Shown: in pieces, positions 1 through 8,525 of the stretch | How the letters are laid out: every line of letters begins with the position of its first letter | Numbering within the stretch: the first letter of the stretch is position 1 | Source: Hyphomicrobium sp. | Lineage (GTDB): Bacteria > Pseudomonadota > Alphaproteobacteria > Rhizobiales > Hyphomicrobiaceae | Assembly: GCA_030148425.1 (NCBI GenBank) | Contig: JASBTM010000017.1 | Span: 62,001-126,000, forward strand | Reading direction: 5' to 3' | Length of the DNA: 64,000 bases | Program-made: the position numbers and the translations under genes | Notes under the pieces: generated by a model | The model's database searches: none | The model's input: the letters and a program-made list of their open reading frames with translations, nothing else | Told to the model about the DNA's origin: nothing

Positions 1-277
1 GAGGTAGCAACAATCCTTTAATCGACGACGAACGAAAGGCGGCTGCGGCGGGGTCAGCCACGAGGACCTGATAGCCGCTCGATGCGCTAAATGCCTCAAG
101 CGCCTCTATCAAAGGCTGGGCGGGGATATCAAATTCGATTTGATTTGCTTTGCTAGAAATCTGTTGGGCGGCCACTGGCGGATAGCCAGTTACAGCAATG
201 CCAAACAGAGCGGAATAAGCGAGCCGGAGAAAAGAACTCGCTATGGTGGGACATCGCGAAAACTTGTAGCAACGCAT
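1..277 (-). CDS. TonB-dependent receptor, FecA type, N-terminal part (runs off left edge)
   Basis: Only the first 92 codons are inside the window, and no stop is reached. The ATG at 277 directly follows an in-frame TAG, so it is the first possible Met. Residues 1 to about 38 form a signal peptide (hydrophobic core LAYSALFGIAVTG, cleavage near PPVAAQ). Residues 46-92 (IEFDIPAQPLIEALEAFS, then SGYQVLVAD) fit a secretin/TonB short N-terminal (STN) domain. In FecA-type transducing receptors this periplasmic domain contacts a FecR anti-sigma factor. Inference: outer-membrane siderophore or ferric-chelate receptor with signalling ability. An STN domain also occurs in secretins, but the length and signal peptide favour a receptor. 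The partner FecR/FecI genes are not in the window. Confidence 0.7.
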   Translation of the reverse strand, partial: MRCYKFSRCPTIASSFLRLAYSALFGIAVTGYPPVAAQQISSKANQIEFDIPAQPLIEALEAFSASSGYQVLVADPAAAAFRSSSIKGLLLP

Positions 278-567
278 CTATCCGCGGGTAGTCCGCCCCC
301 CCATGAGCACAGCAGCATCATTGTTGCTGGCGGACATCTCAAAATGCGTCCGTGACGCTCACCATTTCAATCTAGCTTAAATTTGAAGTGTGACAGTCAT
401 GCGATAGGTGAACATCGGCTGGGGCAAGTGCGGCCTGCCATCTTCTCAACGCCGAGGGCTAATTCGGCGATCTTCGGCCCGATCATCAAATATTAGAAGG
501 TGCATCGACCTCGGTTGTGCACTTTAATTGCGCATCCGAGATGTTGATGCCAACTGCGGTTCGAGAC

Positions 568-1065
568 CTATCGTTTTCTGAGTTTCCTGAGCGCCCTAGT
601 TAGAGCTTGCTCCTTCTCAGAGAGGCCGCTACCCGTGGCTTTGGCTCCATGGGCCTCGAGGACCTCCCGGAACACTTCGTATTGCTCGGCAGACAAGTGA
701 AGGAGCACTGCGTGAACTTTGGTGCCTGCTTCTACCTTGTCATTATTCATGAGGCGAGCAAGACTGTAGGTCGAATTTTCCTCGGCGAGCTTCAGAAGCC
801 GCTCGCAGTTGCGGGCATTAATATGTGGCGAGACGAGACGCAGTTTGGTCCAGCCAATCCGGTCCAAGCGACGGCTGTCCACTTTGAATTCCGCGAAGGC
901 CCGATCGATCTCGACGAAATAATATGCCTTGCGTTTGGCAATGCCGAGTTGCCTCGCCACCGCCAGAAACTCGTCCGGCTTATCGTCGAGCACCTGCCGC
1001 AGGTGGTGCGCGACGTCCATTAAGTCGTCGCTCTTCAATTTCTCAGCGTTCTCGAGTTTGCGCAC
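568..1065 (-). CDS. Hypothetical protein, 165 aa, alpha-helical
   Basis: Unrecognised protein rich in charged and Leu/Ala residues, predicted mostly helical, with no signal peptide or membrane segment. The middle (QLGIAKRKAYYFVEIDRAF) and the Lys/Arg-rich C-terminus (LTRALRKLRKR) suggest nucleic-acid or protein contacts, but no known motif is visible. The start is GTG at 1065, with GGAGTAGGA about 5-13 bases upstream as ribosome site. The same frame continues upstream through a single TAG to an ATG at 1131 and reads plausibly (MSYQEASVETQVKSTLGSE, stop, ERVRKLEN), so an original longer N-terminus may have been cut by a nonsense change. It is not clearly in an operon. Confidence 0.5.
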   Translation of the reverse strand: MRKLENAEKLKSDDLMDVAHHLRQVLDDKPDEFLAVARQLGIAKRKAYYFVEIDRAFAEFKVDSRRLDRIGWTKLRLVSPHINARNCERLLKLAEENSTYSLARLMNNDKVEAGTKVHAVLLHLSAEQYEVFREVLEAHGAKATGSGLSEKEQALTRALRKLRKR

Positions 1066-1682
1066 GCGTTCCTACTCCGAGCCCAACGTGCTCTTCACCT
1101 GCGTCTCTACCGACGCTTCCTGGTAGGACATGAACCGAAAGCGAGCGTGAGTTCAACCCGTCAAGAAGCGAGGCGGCGGCGAAGCGCGGGCGGATATCCT
1201 CGCATCGGTTAGCATGGCCTCCACGACATCGGACTGTAACGGTGATCCTTGTATTGGCGTCCGTGTTGCACGTCCGCGTTTCCGTGTTTTTCAATTCCTA
1301 AAAAAATGGGAAAACCTCAGATAATCTGGCGTTTGAAGCGATTGATCGCGGCCATTCCCTGTATTTTTGTGGGTTTTCCGTGTTTTTCGGGGGTGAACAC
1401 GGAAAATCACACAGGAGACTAGTTCGCCGTAGACTGCCAGCACAGCCAACGGCTAAGTCATTGAAATAGCTGCATATTATTCGACTTCCGTGGGCGGGAT
1501 ACCGCCGCAAAATCCGCGGCTTGCCAACCCACATTTTGGGATCTCGCCCAGCTCGACGCGTCTCTGGGAGAGGTTCTCGGGTTCTGGGGCCTATTTATCT
1601 CTGTCGGCATTTTTCGGCCGGTCAGAGTCGCATCGCTATGAACCTCGGTATCGAGCCTCATACGGCACGGTCCTGGGTGCCT
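1066..1682. other. Intergenic stretch with AT-rich hairpin
   Basis: No convincing gene is seen here apart from the possible 19-codon upstream extension of the 165-aa gene (1066-1131). It holds two direct copies of TTTCCGTGTTTTTC (1279-1292 and from 1375) and an inverted repeat described separately. Several frames are open by chance, but none has a start, ribosome site or protein-like composition. Confidence 0.4.
1374..1406. repeat. 11-bp perfect inverted repeat (hairpin)
   Basis: TTTTCCGTGTT at 1374-1384 is the exact reverse complement of AACACGGAAAA at 1396-1406, separated by 11 bases. The left arm repeats the motif found at 1279-1292. No T-run follows on either strand, so it is not a clear intrinsic terminator. 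It may be a leftover of a mobile sequence. Confidence 0.5.
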
Positions 1683-3353
1683 CTACGCGACATCTTTCGT
1701 GTTTGTCGCGTTCCATGCGACGCCCTCACAGTACCTAATGGCCAAATCGTCTTGTGAAAGCTTCGAAAGTTCATCGTACGCCGCAGCCCCCTTCAGCCAC
1801 TCCAGCAATTTTTCGCGGGGCGTATGCCGATAGGTCTCGTACATAAACTTTGCCATATCCAACCAGTTTTCGGATTTATGCGTGCCCTTGCGCACCTCTC
1901 CGAAAAAGGTCTCGGGATGGCGCCTCCAGGCGGCCACCTCGGCGTCCGTCAATGGACCGGTGATCAAGTAGTTATCGGTCGCGGTCTGATAGACGCCCGT
2001 CATAGATTTTTTGTCTTCGTCTACAATCGCATCCATAAGCCGGCCCGGCACTTCGGTGCCATCTGGACCAGGAATGGCATACCACTGACCGATCCGTAGC
2101 CGCGGAGGCGCGTCCGTCTTGTCGCGGAACGCTAGTTCCGGATGGTCGCCGTCGAAGGTTGAAGGGATCTCGTAGTGCTCACGCATCGAGTCAATTAATG
2201 CAAAGACTTCCAGATGGCGCCGCTCACTCTCAAACATTGCCTTCAATCTGTTAAATAGGACATCCGGCCCGAAGTCGGAAATCTTGCATCCGGCAGCAAT
2301 GACCTGCGAGCCGGCATCAACAGCCGCAAGGTTGTTATGAAATGCGTGGTTGGTGACGACCACATAAGCGCTAGGCTTCTCGCTGCCGTCCGGCGCCGGC
2401 GTTGCTTCGGCTTGTCGTATTTGAGAAAGTGCCGCTTTGGGCCAACCGCTGAATGCTTCTTCCTTGCTCCTAACGACGTCGGGAACGTTGACTTCGATCA
2501 TGACGATCCGAGTGTGGTCAGCCTTCTTGGCCAGTGCTCGATTGAGCTTACTTGCCACACGAAGGCGCTTTATATCGTCAATGGGCCCGTCTTCGGTGGC
2601 GGCGCGATTGCGAGTCTTCACTTCTACGGAGAATTTCCTACCCGTCTTTGTATAGGTGGCGACAAACTCAACGTGAGATGTCCGTTTGTCGCTTTCGTTC
2701 TCGTAGCTCAACTGATATCCGGACTTCAGGAATGCCGCGGCGGCATACGTCTCGAACAGTTTGCCAATGAAGTCGTCAGCGCGCTCGCTCTTCAGGCGCT
2801 CGATGAAGGTGGGTAACAGTTCTTTGACCTGTCTCGGGTCGGCGTGATGGGCAATCAGGTAGATGTTGTATGCTAGGTTGAGGAACGCTCTCTGAGCGCC
2901 GGTCATCGGGCTAGTATATATCTGGCCGACCTTGATGCTATTGCGCTGTGCGTCCGCGATGGCCTGATCGTACCAACGGACAATGGGGTGACGCTGTTCA
3001 ACGATCTTGGCCTGCTCAGCCTTGAACCAATCGGCTCCAAGTTGGCCGATCAGAAACTGGCGGAGGAAGTCATGAAATGTTTTCCAGTTCTTGGATGAAT
3101 AGATGGTATTGCCGACGGCAACGACACGGATGCCGGAGACCTCCGTTGACATGATCGGTTTGCCAAGGCCCTGCTGCTTCTCGCGCTGCAGTCGTTCCGC
3201 TTCGGCGCGGCGCTCCGCACGAGATATCTGCTCGTCGAAATCCAGAGGCAGCGCGCCCGAATCGGCTGGCGTGGCATTGATGCCACCATGGCAGCGCTTG
3301 TATTTCTTGCCGCTGCGACACGGGCAGGGCGCATTTCGACCGATCTTAGCCAT
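1683..3353 (-). CDS. SEC-C motif protein with possible PD-(D/E)XK nuclease-like core
   Basis: 556 aa, no signal peptide. Residues 1-24 are a SEC-C zinc motif (C10-x-C12-x8-C21-H22), a short metal-binding module also found at the SecA C-terminus and as an add-on in many unrelated proteins. A central region around 195-248 has a helix with Glu (GKLFETYAAAAFLKSGY, E201), then HVEFVATY (E229) and FSVEVKTR (E244, K246). This order of acidic residue, then E-x-K on a strand, fits a PD-(D/E)XK endonuclease-like fold. The C-terminal third (SEC-C-unrelated, Trp/His rich) is not recognised. Inference: cytosolic nucleic-acid processing or defence-type nuclease. The fold call is from motif reading only. 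It stands alone, 98 bp from the recombinase module; no obvious ribosome site precedes the ATG. Confidence 0.6.
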   Translation of the reverse strand: MAKIGRNAPCPCRSGKKYKRCHGGINATPADSGALPLDFDEQISRAERRAEAERLQREKQQGLGKPIMSTEVSGIRVVAVGNTIYSSKNWKTFHDFLRQFLIGQLGADWFKAEQAKIVEQRHPIVRWYDQAIADAQRNSIKVGQIYTSPMTGAQRAFLNLAYNIYLIAHHADPRQVKELLPTFIERLKSERADDFIGKLFETYAAAAFLKSGYQLSYENESDKRTSHVEFVATYTKTGRKFSVEVKTRNRAATEDGPIDDIKRLRVASKLNRALAKKADHTRIVMIEVNVPDVVRSKEEAFSGWPKAALSQIRQAEATPAPDGSEKPSAYVVVTNHAFHNNLAAVDAGSQVIAAGCKISDFGPDVLFNRLKAMFESERRHLEVFALIDSMREHYEIPSTFDGDHPELAFRDKTDAPPRLRIGQWYAIPGPDGTEVPGRLMDAIVDEDKKSMTGVYQTATDNYLITGPLTDAEVAAWRRHPETFFGEVRKGTHKSENWLDMAKFMYETYRHTPREKLLEWLKGAAAYDELSKLSQDDLAIRYCEGVAWNATNTKDVA

Positions 3354-3451
3354 GCACGATATCGTGGGTGATTCTTAACACGGCGACAGCGAGATCTAGA
3401 TACTTTCCACAGGATCAGATCAGCGTCTCGCATCTGGCAGCACGATAGGGA

Positions 3452-5149
3452 CTACTGCGTGTCAAACCCGAGGACTGTGCGCTGGAGCTGCCAGTCATGT
3501 GGCAGGTCTTTGCACAGAGAGAGAAGGCGGGCCGGTGTCAGCTCGGGTGGATATCGTCCTGCCATGAACGCGCGCACTATGTCCGGCGCGAGATAAGTCA
3601 GACGCATATGCATCGACAAATAATCACGTTTGATGCCAAACCGCTGCGCCATCGCGTCAATGGTGGCGTCCCGGCCCGTCATCAGCGCCTCGCGTGTTGC
3701 GTGCGCATCGCGCATCAAAGCAGCCATCTTCCCGTCCAGCTTCTCGGCAACCCCGCCGCCGACCACCAATCGGATGCCCTTCCCTACACGGCGCAGCCTC
3801 GCACCGATGTGCAGTTCGAATGTTTCAGGCCCCTTGATCGTTGGCAGACTGAAATTGTCACCCAGCAGGACAGATGCCATCTCCTTTCGCTTCAACGACA
3901 CGATGACCTTTTCATCGTGGACCTCGACAGTCCCAATCAAGGATCGGACGAGCTCCCGAATCCTGATCGGCGGCAGGGTCGCCCACTCTTCGGCGAGTTG
4001 CGTTGACTTCGAGAGCGCAAATCGAAGAGTCGCTGCGTCAAGCTCAAAGCATGACAATGTCTCTCCGACATCCGGCTCCGAGGCAAAGAATGCACGAAGG
4101 CGATCAAGAACCAAAGCCTCAACGTCGCCTGCCGGAATGCGCCAGCCCTTGGTATGATCCGAACGCCCGCCCGTAATCAGTGCTGTTGAGACATAGTATC
4201 GATAGCGGCGCCCCTTCTTGACGGCATGCGTCGGTGTCATGCGCCCACCGCTGCCGTCCACGATCAGTCCGGCCAACAGGCTGGGCTCGTCGGCAGTCGC
4301 GCCGAGCGCCCGGGCTTGTCGGTTACCAGACAGCTTCTCTTGAACGACTTGCCAGAGCTGAGCGTCGATGATTGGCTCATGCTGGCCTGGATAGATTTTG
4401 TCCTGATGGGCGATCTCACCGCGATAGAGGTGGTTTTGCAGAAGCGTATAGAGGGCACCCCGTGAGAAGCAGTTCCCACCCGCCAAAACACCATCGGCAC
4501 CTTCGCGGCGCTTGCTGACGACACCAAGCCAATCAAGTTCGTGCCCGAGGGCCCTCACCGATCCGAGTTCCGCATAGCGCCGGAAGATCATGCGGACCGT
4601 GTCAGCCTCAACCTCGTTTACGATGAGCTTGCGATCCTTGACGTCGTATCCCAACGGGACATTGCCGCCCATCCACATGCCTTTGGCCTTGGATGCCGCA
4701 ATCTTGTCGCGAATGCGCTCGCCGGCGATCTCGCGCTCGAATTGCGCGAACGAGAGAAGCATATTGAGCGTCAGACGGCCCATCGATGTTGTGGTGTTGA
4801 ACTGCTGCGTCACCGAGACGAACGAAGCGCCATGCGCGTCAAATACATCTACGATCTTCGCAAAGTCAGCGAGCGACCGCGTCAGCCGGTCGACCTTGTA
4901 GACGACGACGATTTGAACGTTGCCGGCTTGGATGTCGCGGAGCAGGCGTTGGAGTGCCGGCCGGTCCATCGTGCCGCCCGAAAGGCCTCCGTCGTCGTAG
5001 AGGTCGGGAAGGCACGTCCAGCCAGCATGCTTTTGGCTCAGGATGAATGCAGCGCAGGCCTCTCGCTGTGCGTCGAGCGAGTTGAACTCCTTTTCGAGGC
5101 CCTCATCAGAGGATTTGCGGGTGTAGATGGCGCAATTTAGCCGCTTCAT
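3452..5149 (-). CDS. Large serine recombinase (resolvase/invertase family), module copy 1
   Basis: 565 aa. The N-terminal resolvase domain covers residues 1 to about 150: AIYTRKSSDEG holds the nucleophile (S13 by alignment to the family) and the flanking Arg; VYKVDRLTRS and the helix NMLLSFAQFEREIAGERIRD are family signatures. A Recombinase domain (about 165-270, ending QLWQVVQEKL) and a degenerate zinc-ribbon-like region without its cysteines follow. Large serine recombinases cut and rejoin DNA at paired att sites. The ATG at 5149 overlaps the upstream DUF2924 stop as ATGA, which fixes the start; a long open extension upstream is only the other frame of DUF2924. A second copy of this gene lies at 15950-17683. 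Confidence 0.9.
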   Translation of the reverse strand: MKRLNCAIYTRKSSDEGLEKEFNSLDAQREACAAFILSQKHAGWTCLPDLYDDGGLSGGTMDRPALQRLLRDIQAGNVQIVVVYKVDRLTRSLADFAKIVDVFDAHGASFVSVTQQFNTTTSMGRLTLNMLLSFAQFEREIAGERIRDKIAASKAKGMWMGGNVPLGYDVKDRKLIVNEVEADTVRMIFRRYAELGSVRALGHELDWLGVVSKRREGADGVLAGGNCFSRGALYTLLQNHLYRGEIAHQDKIYPGQHEPIIDAQLWQVVQEKLSGNRQARALGATADEPSLLAGLIVDGSGGRMTPTHAVKKGRRYRYYVSTALITGGRSDHTKGWRIPAGDVEALVLDRLRAFFASEPDVGETLSCFELDAATLRFALSKSTQLAEEWATLPPIRIRELVRSLIGTVEVHDEKVIVSLKRKEMASVLLGDNFSLPTIKGPETFELHIGARLRRVGKGIRLVVGGGVAEKLDGKMAALMRDAHATREALMTGRDATIDAMAQRFGIKRDYLSMHMRLTYLAPDIVRAFMAGRYPPELTPARLLSLCKDLPHDWQLQRTVLGFDTQ

Positions 5150-5589
5150 TTGGAACGCGCGTCCAGACCGAAGAAGCGCGGGCCAGACCAGTGCGCGCCG
5201 GTAATCTCCCGCGCGACGACCGAGAGCGACCGATACCGCTTGCCGCGCCACTCGACGCCGTCCGCGTGGACGAGGACGGTATGGGACTGCCCGTTCCACT
5301 CTCGAACAAGCCGTGTGCCCGGCTTCACGGTGGCAGGAAGCGCTTTGCGGGTAGTGCTCCCGGGCACCTCCGGCGCCGCTCCACTTAACCTGCGAAGGAC
5401 GGATTTGGAGAGGCCGCCGAACGCCCTCTCCTGAATTTTGTAGGTGATGCCGTGAAGCAGGAGATTGCGGGAGAGGCTCTTCGGCGGCTGCATGGAATGC
5501 AACCGCCGCCATTCGCTACGCAGTTCGAAGTTGGTGAGGCCTTCGAGCCGCGACAGCTCGGCCGCGACGTCGAGTGATGGGCTTTTCAC
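5146..5589 (-). CDS. DUF2924 protein, module copy 1
   Basis: About 147 aa, DUF2924 family (function unknown). Signatures: LSRLEGLTNFELRSEWRRL near the N-terminus, then ITYKIQERAFGGLSK, GTRLVREWNGQSHTVLVHAD and a C-terminal WRGKRYRSLSVVAREITG. That last part resembles small basic DNA-binding folds. The chosen start is GTG at 5589, one base after the stop of the DUF3489 gene; an ATG at 5637 would give 163 aa with a 47-base overlap. The stop overlaps the recombinase start (ATGA), so the two proteins are probably made together. Inference: accessory factor for the recombinase, perhaps directionality or DNA binding. Confidence 0.8.
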   Translation of the reverse strand: MKSPSLDVAAELSRLEGLTNFELRSEWRRLHSMQPPKSLSRNLLLHGITYKIQERAFGGLSKSVLRRLSGAAPEVPGSTTRKALPATVKPGTRLVREWNGQSHTVLVHADGVEWRGKRYRSLSVVAREITGAHWSGPRFFGLDARSK

Positions 5590-5590
5590 G

Positions 5591-5950
5591 TCAGCGACCG
5601 CGCTTCGTCTCGATGCGATAGCGTCGAAGCTCGCCATCGAGCTTCTTCGAGGTCAGCGTGAAGCCGAGCTTCTTTTTGACGGTACCGGCGAGGAAGCCGC
5701 GGACGCTGTGTTGCTGCCAGTCCGTTGCTTCCATCATTTCCGGAATGGTCGCGCCTTCGCGTCGGTTCAGCAGCGACAGCACGCGATCATGCTTTGTGAT
5801 GCGCTCCGTGTGCGCACCGTCGCCGTCATCGGCTTTACTTCGGATCGGTGTTGCTGGCGGTTGCTTAACTGCCGGTTTTTCTTTGGTGGCTTTATTCCGC
5901 GACGTGGCTTTCGTAGTCTGCGTGGATGAGATGTTTTCAAGTGCCGTCAT
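5591..5950 (-). CDS. DUF3489 winged-helix-like protein, module copy 1
   Basis: 119 aa. Residues 1 to about 50 are a Thr/Lys/Ala-rich low-complexity tail. Residues 52-119 are the DUF3489 domain: KHDRVLSLLNRREGATIPEM, then TDWQQHSVRGFLAGTVKKKL and LRRYRIETKRGR, a pattern expected for a small winged-helix DNA-binding fold. ATG at 5950 is preceded by AGGAG seven bases upstream; longer open sequence upstream has no ribosome site. First gene of the triplet DUF3489-DUF2924-recombinase. Inference: regulator or DNA-architectural partner of the recombinase. Confidence 0.85.
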   Translation of the reverse strand: MTALENISSTQTTKATSRNKATKEKPAVKQPPATPIRSKADDGDGAHTERITKHDRVLSLLNRREGATIPEMMEATDWQQHSVRGFLAGTVKKKLGFTLTSKKLDGELRRYRIETKRGR

Positions 5951-6308
5951 GTTTGCTCCTGGGTTTAGCGAGACGCCCCGATCGGCGTTCCCACCACCCA
6001 AAGCCCCGCGTTCCGCGAGGCGAGCCTGGAAAAATCGGCACCAGCGAACGTCGGCGCCTGTCACACCACCAATGCGTCCTTTGCGGCGAAAGTCGAGGGC
6101 TGTTGTCGCTGCAAATGCGCGAATTCGGACCCTCAGTTAAGAAAGTACGGTTACAGACAACAAGCGGACTTCAGGGGGCTTGCAACTAAGCAGCGCTTTT
6201 GACCCCAAGCCGACGTCAGCTCTCGTACATTTCTCACCTCTGGCCACCTCTTCGGAAGCAACATCGTATACAATTCTGCTCGGTGGACCTAATCGGGAGA
6301 CGGGAAAA
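5951..6308. repeat. Conserved non-coding head of recombinase module copy 1
   Basis: No gene. Positions 5951-6204 closely match 18496-18757 upstream of the second module, in the same order and orientation (shared blocks include CCCGCGTTCCGCGAGG, CCAATGCGTCCTTTGCGGC and GACAAGCGGACTTCA). The duplication therefore extends about 250 bp beyond the coding genes and stops near a shared GCGCTTTTGA. It should hold the module promoter and perhaps the recombinase target site. The rest, to 6308, shows nothing recognisable. Confidence 0.7.
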
Positions 6309-6977
6309 TTACGAGGAATAGACGTCGAATTTCGCGTCGTCGATGCTGACGAGGCCGGCACTGATCGCGAGCCACACGAGGTGTGCGTCTGTTTGTGCGC
6401 CGACTTTGCTTTTGATCGTATAGTGATGATTGCGAACTGTTTTCGTGCTGAGATTGAGCAATTCTGCGATGGCTTCGCTCGTCAATCCAGAAGCCAGAAG
6501 CCGGAGAATTTCCGTTTCCCGAGGTCCGAGTTGGTCGATGGCGCGCTCGGGTCCTGTTAAGCGGTCGGTGGCAATCGCCCGCGATATATCCTCGCTCAGG
6601 GCGCGTCCGCCGGCGGCAATGGCCTTCACTGCGTTGACCAGTTCTTTGGGTGCGCTGCTCTTCGTGACGTAACCCGAGGCGCCAGCTTCGAACGCCTTCA
6701 ACGCGAATGCGGCACCTTGGTGCATCGAGAAGACAAGGATCTTCGCGTCCTTGTCCCATTGGCGGATATGGCGGACGGCCTCTAGACCGCTTGCGCCAGG
6801 GAGAGCAAGATCCATCACGACGACGTCCGGACGATGCTCCTTGTACGCACGATAGGCCTGCTGCGCATCGTCGGCTTCGGCACAGACATGAAACTCCGGT
6901 TGGCGTTCGAGGAGGCGATGGTAGCCCTCGCGAACGATCGGATGATCGTCGACCAGCAGGATTTCGACGACGCTCAT
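6309..6977 (-). CDS. NarL/FixJ-type response regulator
   Basis: 222 aa. Receiver domain at residues 5-120, with acidic pair D10/D11, phosphoacceptor D56 (VVVMDLALPG), switch S84 and K106 (YVTKSS). LuxR-type helix-turn-helix at about 148-210 (LGPRETEILRLLASGLTSEA, then NLSTKTVRNHHYTIKSK). The start ATG overlaps the histidine kinase stop (ATGA, 6974-6977), so this pair is one transcription and partner unit. Inference: its target is the transporter operon divergently transcribed from 8526. The kinase/regulator pair resembles the UhpB/UhpA and MoxY/MoxX classes. Confidence 0.95.
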   Translation of the reverse strand: MSVVEILLVDDHPIVREGYHRLLERQPEFHVCAEADDAQQAYRAYKEHRPDVVVMDLALPGASGLEAVRHIRQWDKDAKILVFSMHQGAAFALKAFEAGASGYVTKSSAPKELVNAVKAIAAGGRALSEDISRAIATDRLTGPERAIDQLGPRETEILRLLASGLTSEAIAELLNLSTKTVRNHHYTIKSKVGAQTDAHLVWLAISAGLVSIDDAKFDVYSS

Positions 6978-8410
6978 GCGAGCGCATAACCGGACGCGGG
7001 CGCGTTTCTAGACACCATCAGCGGAATGGTCGCCGCGACGCGTATACCCCCCGCGGCCTTGCCAATTGAGAGACTTCCACCGAGTGCCGCGATGCGCTCG
7101 CGGATGCCGGTAATGCCGTGACCTGGGTCGCGCGTGATGCGCAGGGCGTCGCCGCCGCCATTATCCTCGACCGTCAAGGCAATGCTTTCGCGATCGCTCA
7201 ACCGGCGCTCGATGCTGAGGCGCACCTCCGTCGGCGTGCCGTGCTTCACGGCATTAGTCAGGCATTCCTGTGCGATACGATAGATGTCGATCGCGGCCTG
7301 CTTCGGCAGGGCGGCGAGCTTGCCTATCACGTTCAAGCGGACCACGGCGCGCGAGGTTTGCCGCGCATTGTGCTCGGAGACGAGCTGGCGCAGGCTCGCC
7401 TCGAGACCAATCTCATCGATGTCCTGCGAGCGAAGCCTGACGAGGGTTCCGCGCAGGTTTTCCATCATGCGCTTCTGCGCCCGGCCGATAGCGCGGGCTT
7501 CTTCCGCGAGGTCCTCTCGGTCCGGCGGCGCGCCGGCTTCGATGCTAGCCGCAAGTGCCGCGGTCGCCGTCAGGCATTGACCGAACTCATCGTGTAGGTC
7601 GCGGGCAAGCGCGCGCCGTTCCTCCTCCTGCACCTGGAATAGCCGCGAGGTCAGCGCTGCACGCGCCGCATTCGTGCGTGCGAGCTCTTCGGAGAGGTCG
7701 TTGACGGCTCCGGCGATGAGGTTGAACTCGACTGTGCGGAAGCGTGGGAGGCGTAGGCCCAGATCGCCCTGCTTCAGCTTGCGCAGCCCATCGATGATCG
7801 TGCGCGCCGGGATCAGCGCGTGTCCGATCATCAGCGTTGCAAGAACGGCGATGGCTGCGGCCATGGCCATCGCAACGCCGACGACGATGGAGACCTGATG
7901 CCACGAGAGCCGCAGCGCTGCCTCGGGCTCGGCCGCCGATAGGACGAAGCCCGCGCTCCGGTCATGGATAGAGAGATAGCGTTTGACGGGCGTCCCGATG
8001 CCGAAAAGGAAATTGTTGATTTCAGCGAACCACGCGGGCGCCGGCCTGCCGAGCGCTTCGATCTGGCTGCACATCTGCCGGGGATCGTCGTTCGGCGGCG
8101 CGAACGTCACGCAAACGCCGGGAGAAACGACGCTCACCGTCGCTAGCGTTTCCCAGTCGGGCATTGGCAGCAGCGAGTCCTTGCTCATACCGCCGCGCCA
8201 GAGAAGCTTCTGCCAATAAAGGCCCTCGAGACGCTGGCCGACGCGCTCGGCGGTCGCCGCGGTTTCGGCTTCGATGGATCGGTGTGCGTCGATCATCACC
8301 CAGCCGATGGCGCCGGCAAGGCAGAGCGATACGACGGCGAGAAGGCGTCCGACGAGGTGAACAAGCAGGTGCATAGCTCGGCTCCGTATTGCGGCTCTGA
8401 GTTCCGACAC
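6974..8410 (-). CDS. HAMP-containing sensor histidine kinase (HisKA_3)
   Basis: 478 aa, or 466 if the Met at residue 13 is used. Transmembrane helices at about 14-40 and 173-197 enclose a periplasmic sensing loop of about 130 residues with Cys at 100 and 114. A HAMP segment (about 198-250) and a HisKA_3 phosphoacceptor box (ALARDLHDEFGQCL, H273) follow. The ATPase domain has an N-box (AQECLTNAVKHG) and G-box (GHGITGIRERI). Partner is the regulator at 6309. Divergent from the transporter operon at 8526, with 115 bp between them. The ligand is unknown; by neighbourhood it may be the substrate of the two symporters. Confidence 0.93.
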   Translation of the reverse strand: MSELRAAIRSRAMHLLVHLVGRLLAVVSLCLAGAIGWVMIDAHRSIEAETAATAERVGQRLEGLYWQKLLWRGGMSKDSLLPMPDWETLATVSVVSPGVCVTFAPPNDDPRQMCSQIEALGRPAPAWFAEINNFLFGIGTPVKRYLSIHDRSAGFVLSAAEPEAALRLSWHQVSIVVGVAMAMAAAIAVLATLMIGHALIPARTIIDGLRKLKQGDLGLRLPRFRTVEFNLIAGAVNDLSEELARTNAARAALTSRLFQVQEEERRALARDLHDEFGQCLTATAALAASIEAGAPPDREDLAEEARAIGRAQKRMMENLRGTLVRLRSQDIDEIGLEASLRQLVSEHNARQTSRAVVRLNVIGKLAALPKQAAIDIYRIAQECLTNAVKHGTPTEVRLSIERRLSDRESIALTVEDNGGGDALRITRDPGHGITGIRERIAALGGSLSIGKAAGGIRVAATIPLMVSRNAPASGYALA

Positions 8411-8491
8411 CGAGAACTTGGCACCGACATGCGGGGGGCTGGCAAGGGGCTTCGGACAACGTCGGGCATATTGCCCAATTTATTCCGTGTC

Positions 8492-8515
8492 CCGTGCCCT
8501 TGGGCCAAGGCACGG
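8492..8515. promoter_or_regulatory. Near-perfect inverted repeat ahead of the transporter operon
   Basis: CCGTGC(C)CTTGG at 8492-8503 pairs with CCAAGGCACGG at 8505-8515, with one bulged C and a one-base centre. It lies in the 115-bp divergent region and ends just before the ribosome site GGAGAGGGGG of the DUF3311 gene. It could be a dimeric regulator site, for example for the neighbouring response regulator, or an RNA hairpin next to the start. Confidence 0.45.
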
Positions 8516-8525
8516 AGAGGGGGCA

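Noticed and set aside
5150..5512. 120-residue N-terminal extension of recombinase copy 1
   Set aside because: It is the other frame of DUF2924; the resolvase fold begins at 5149.
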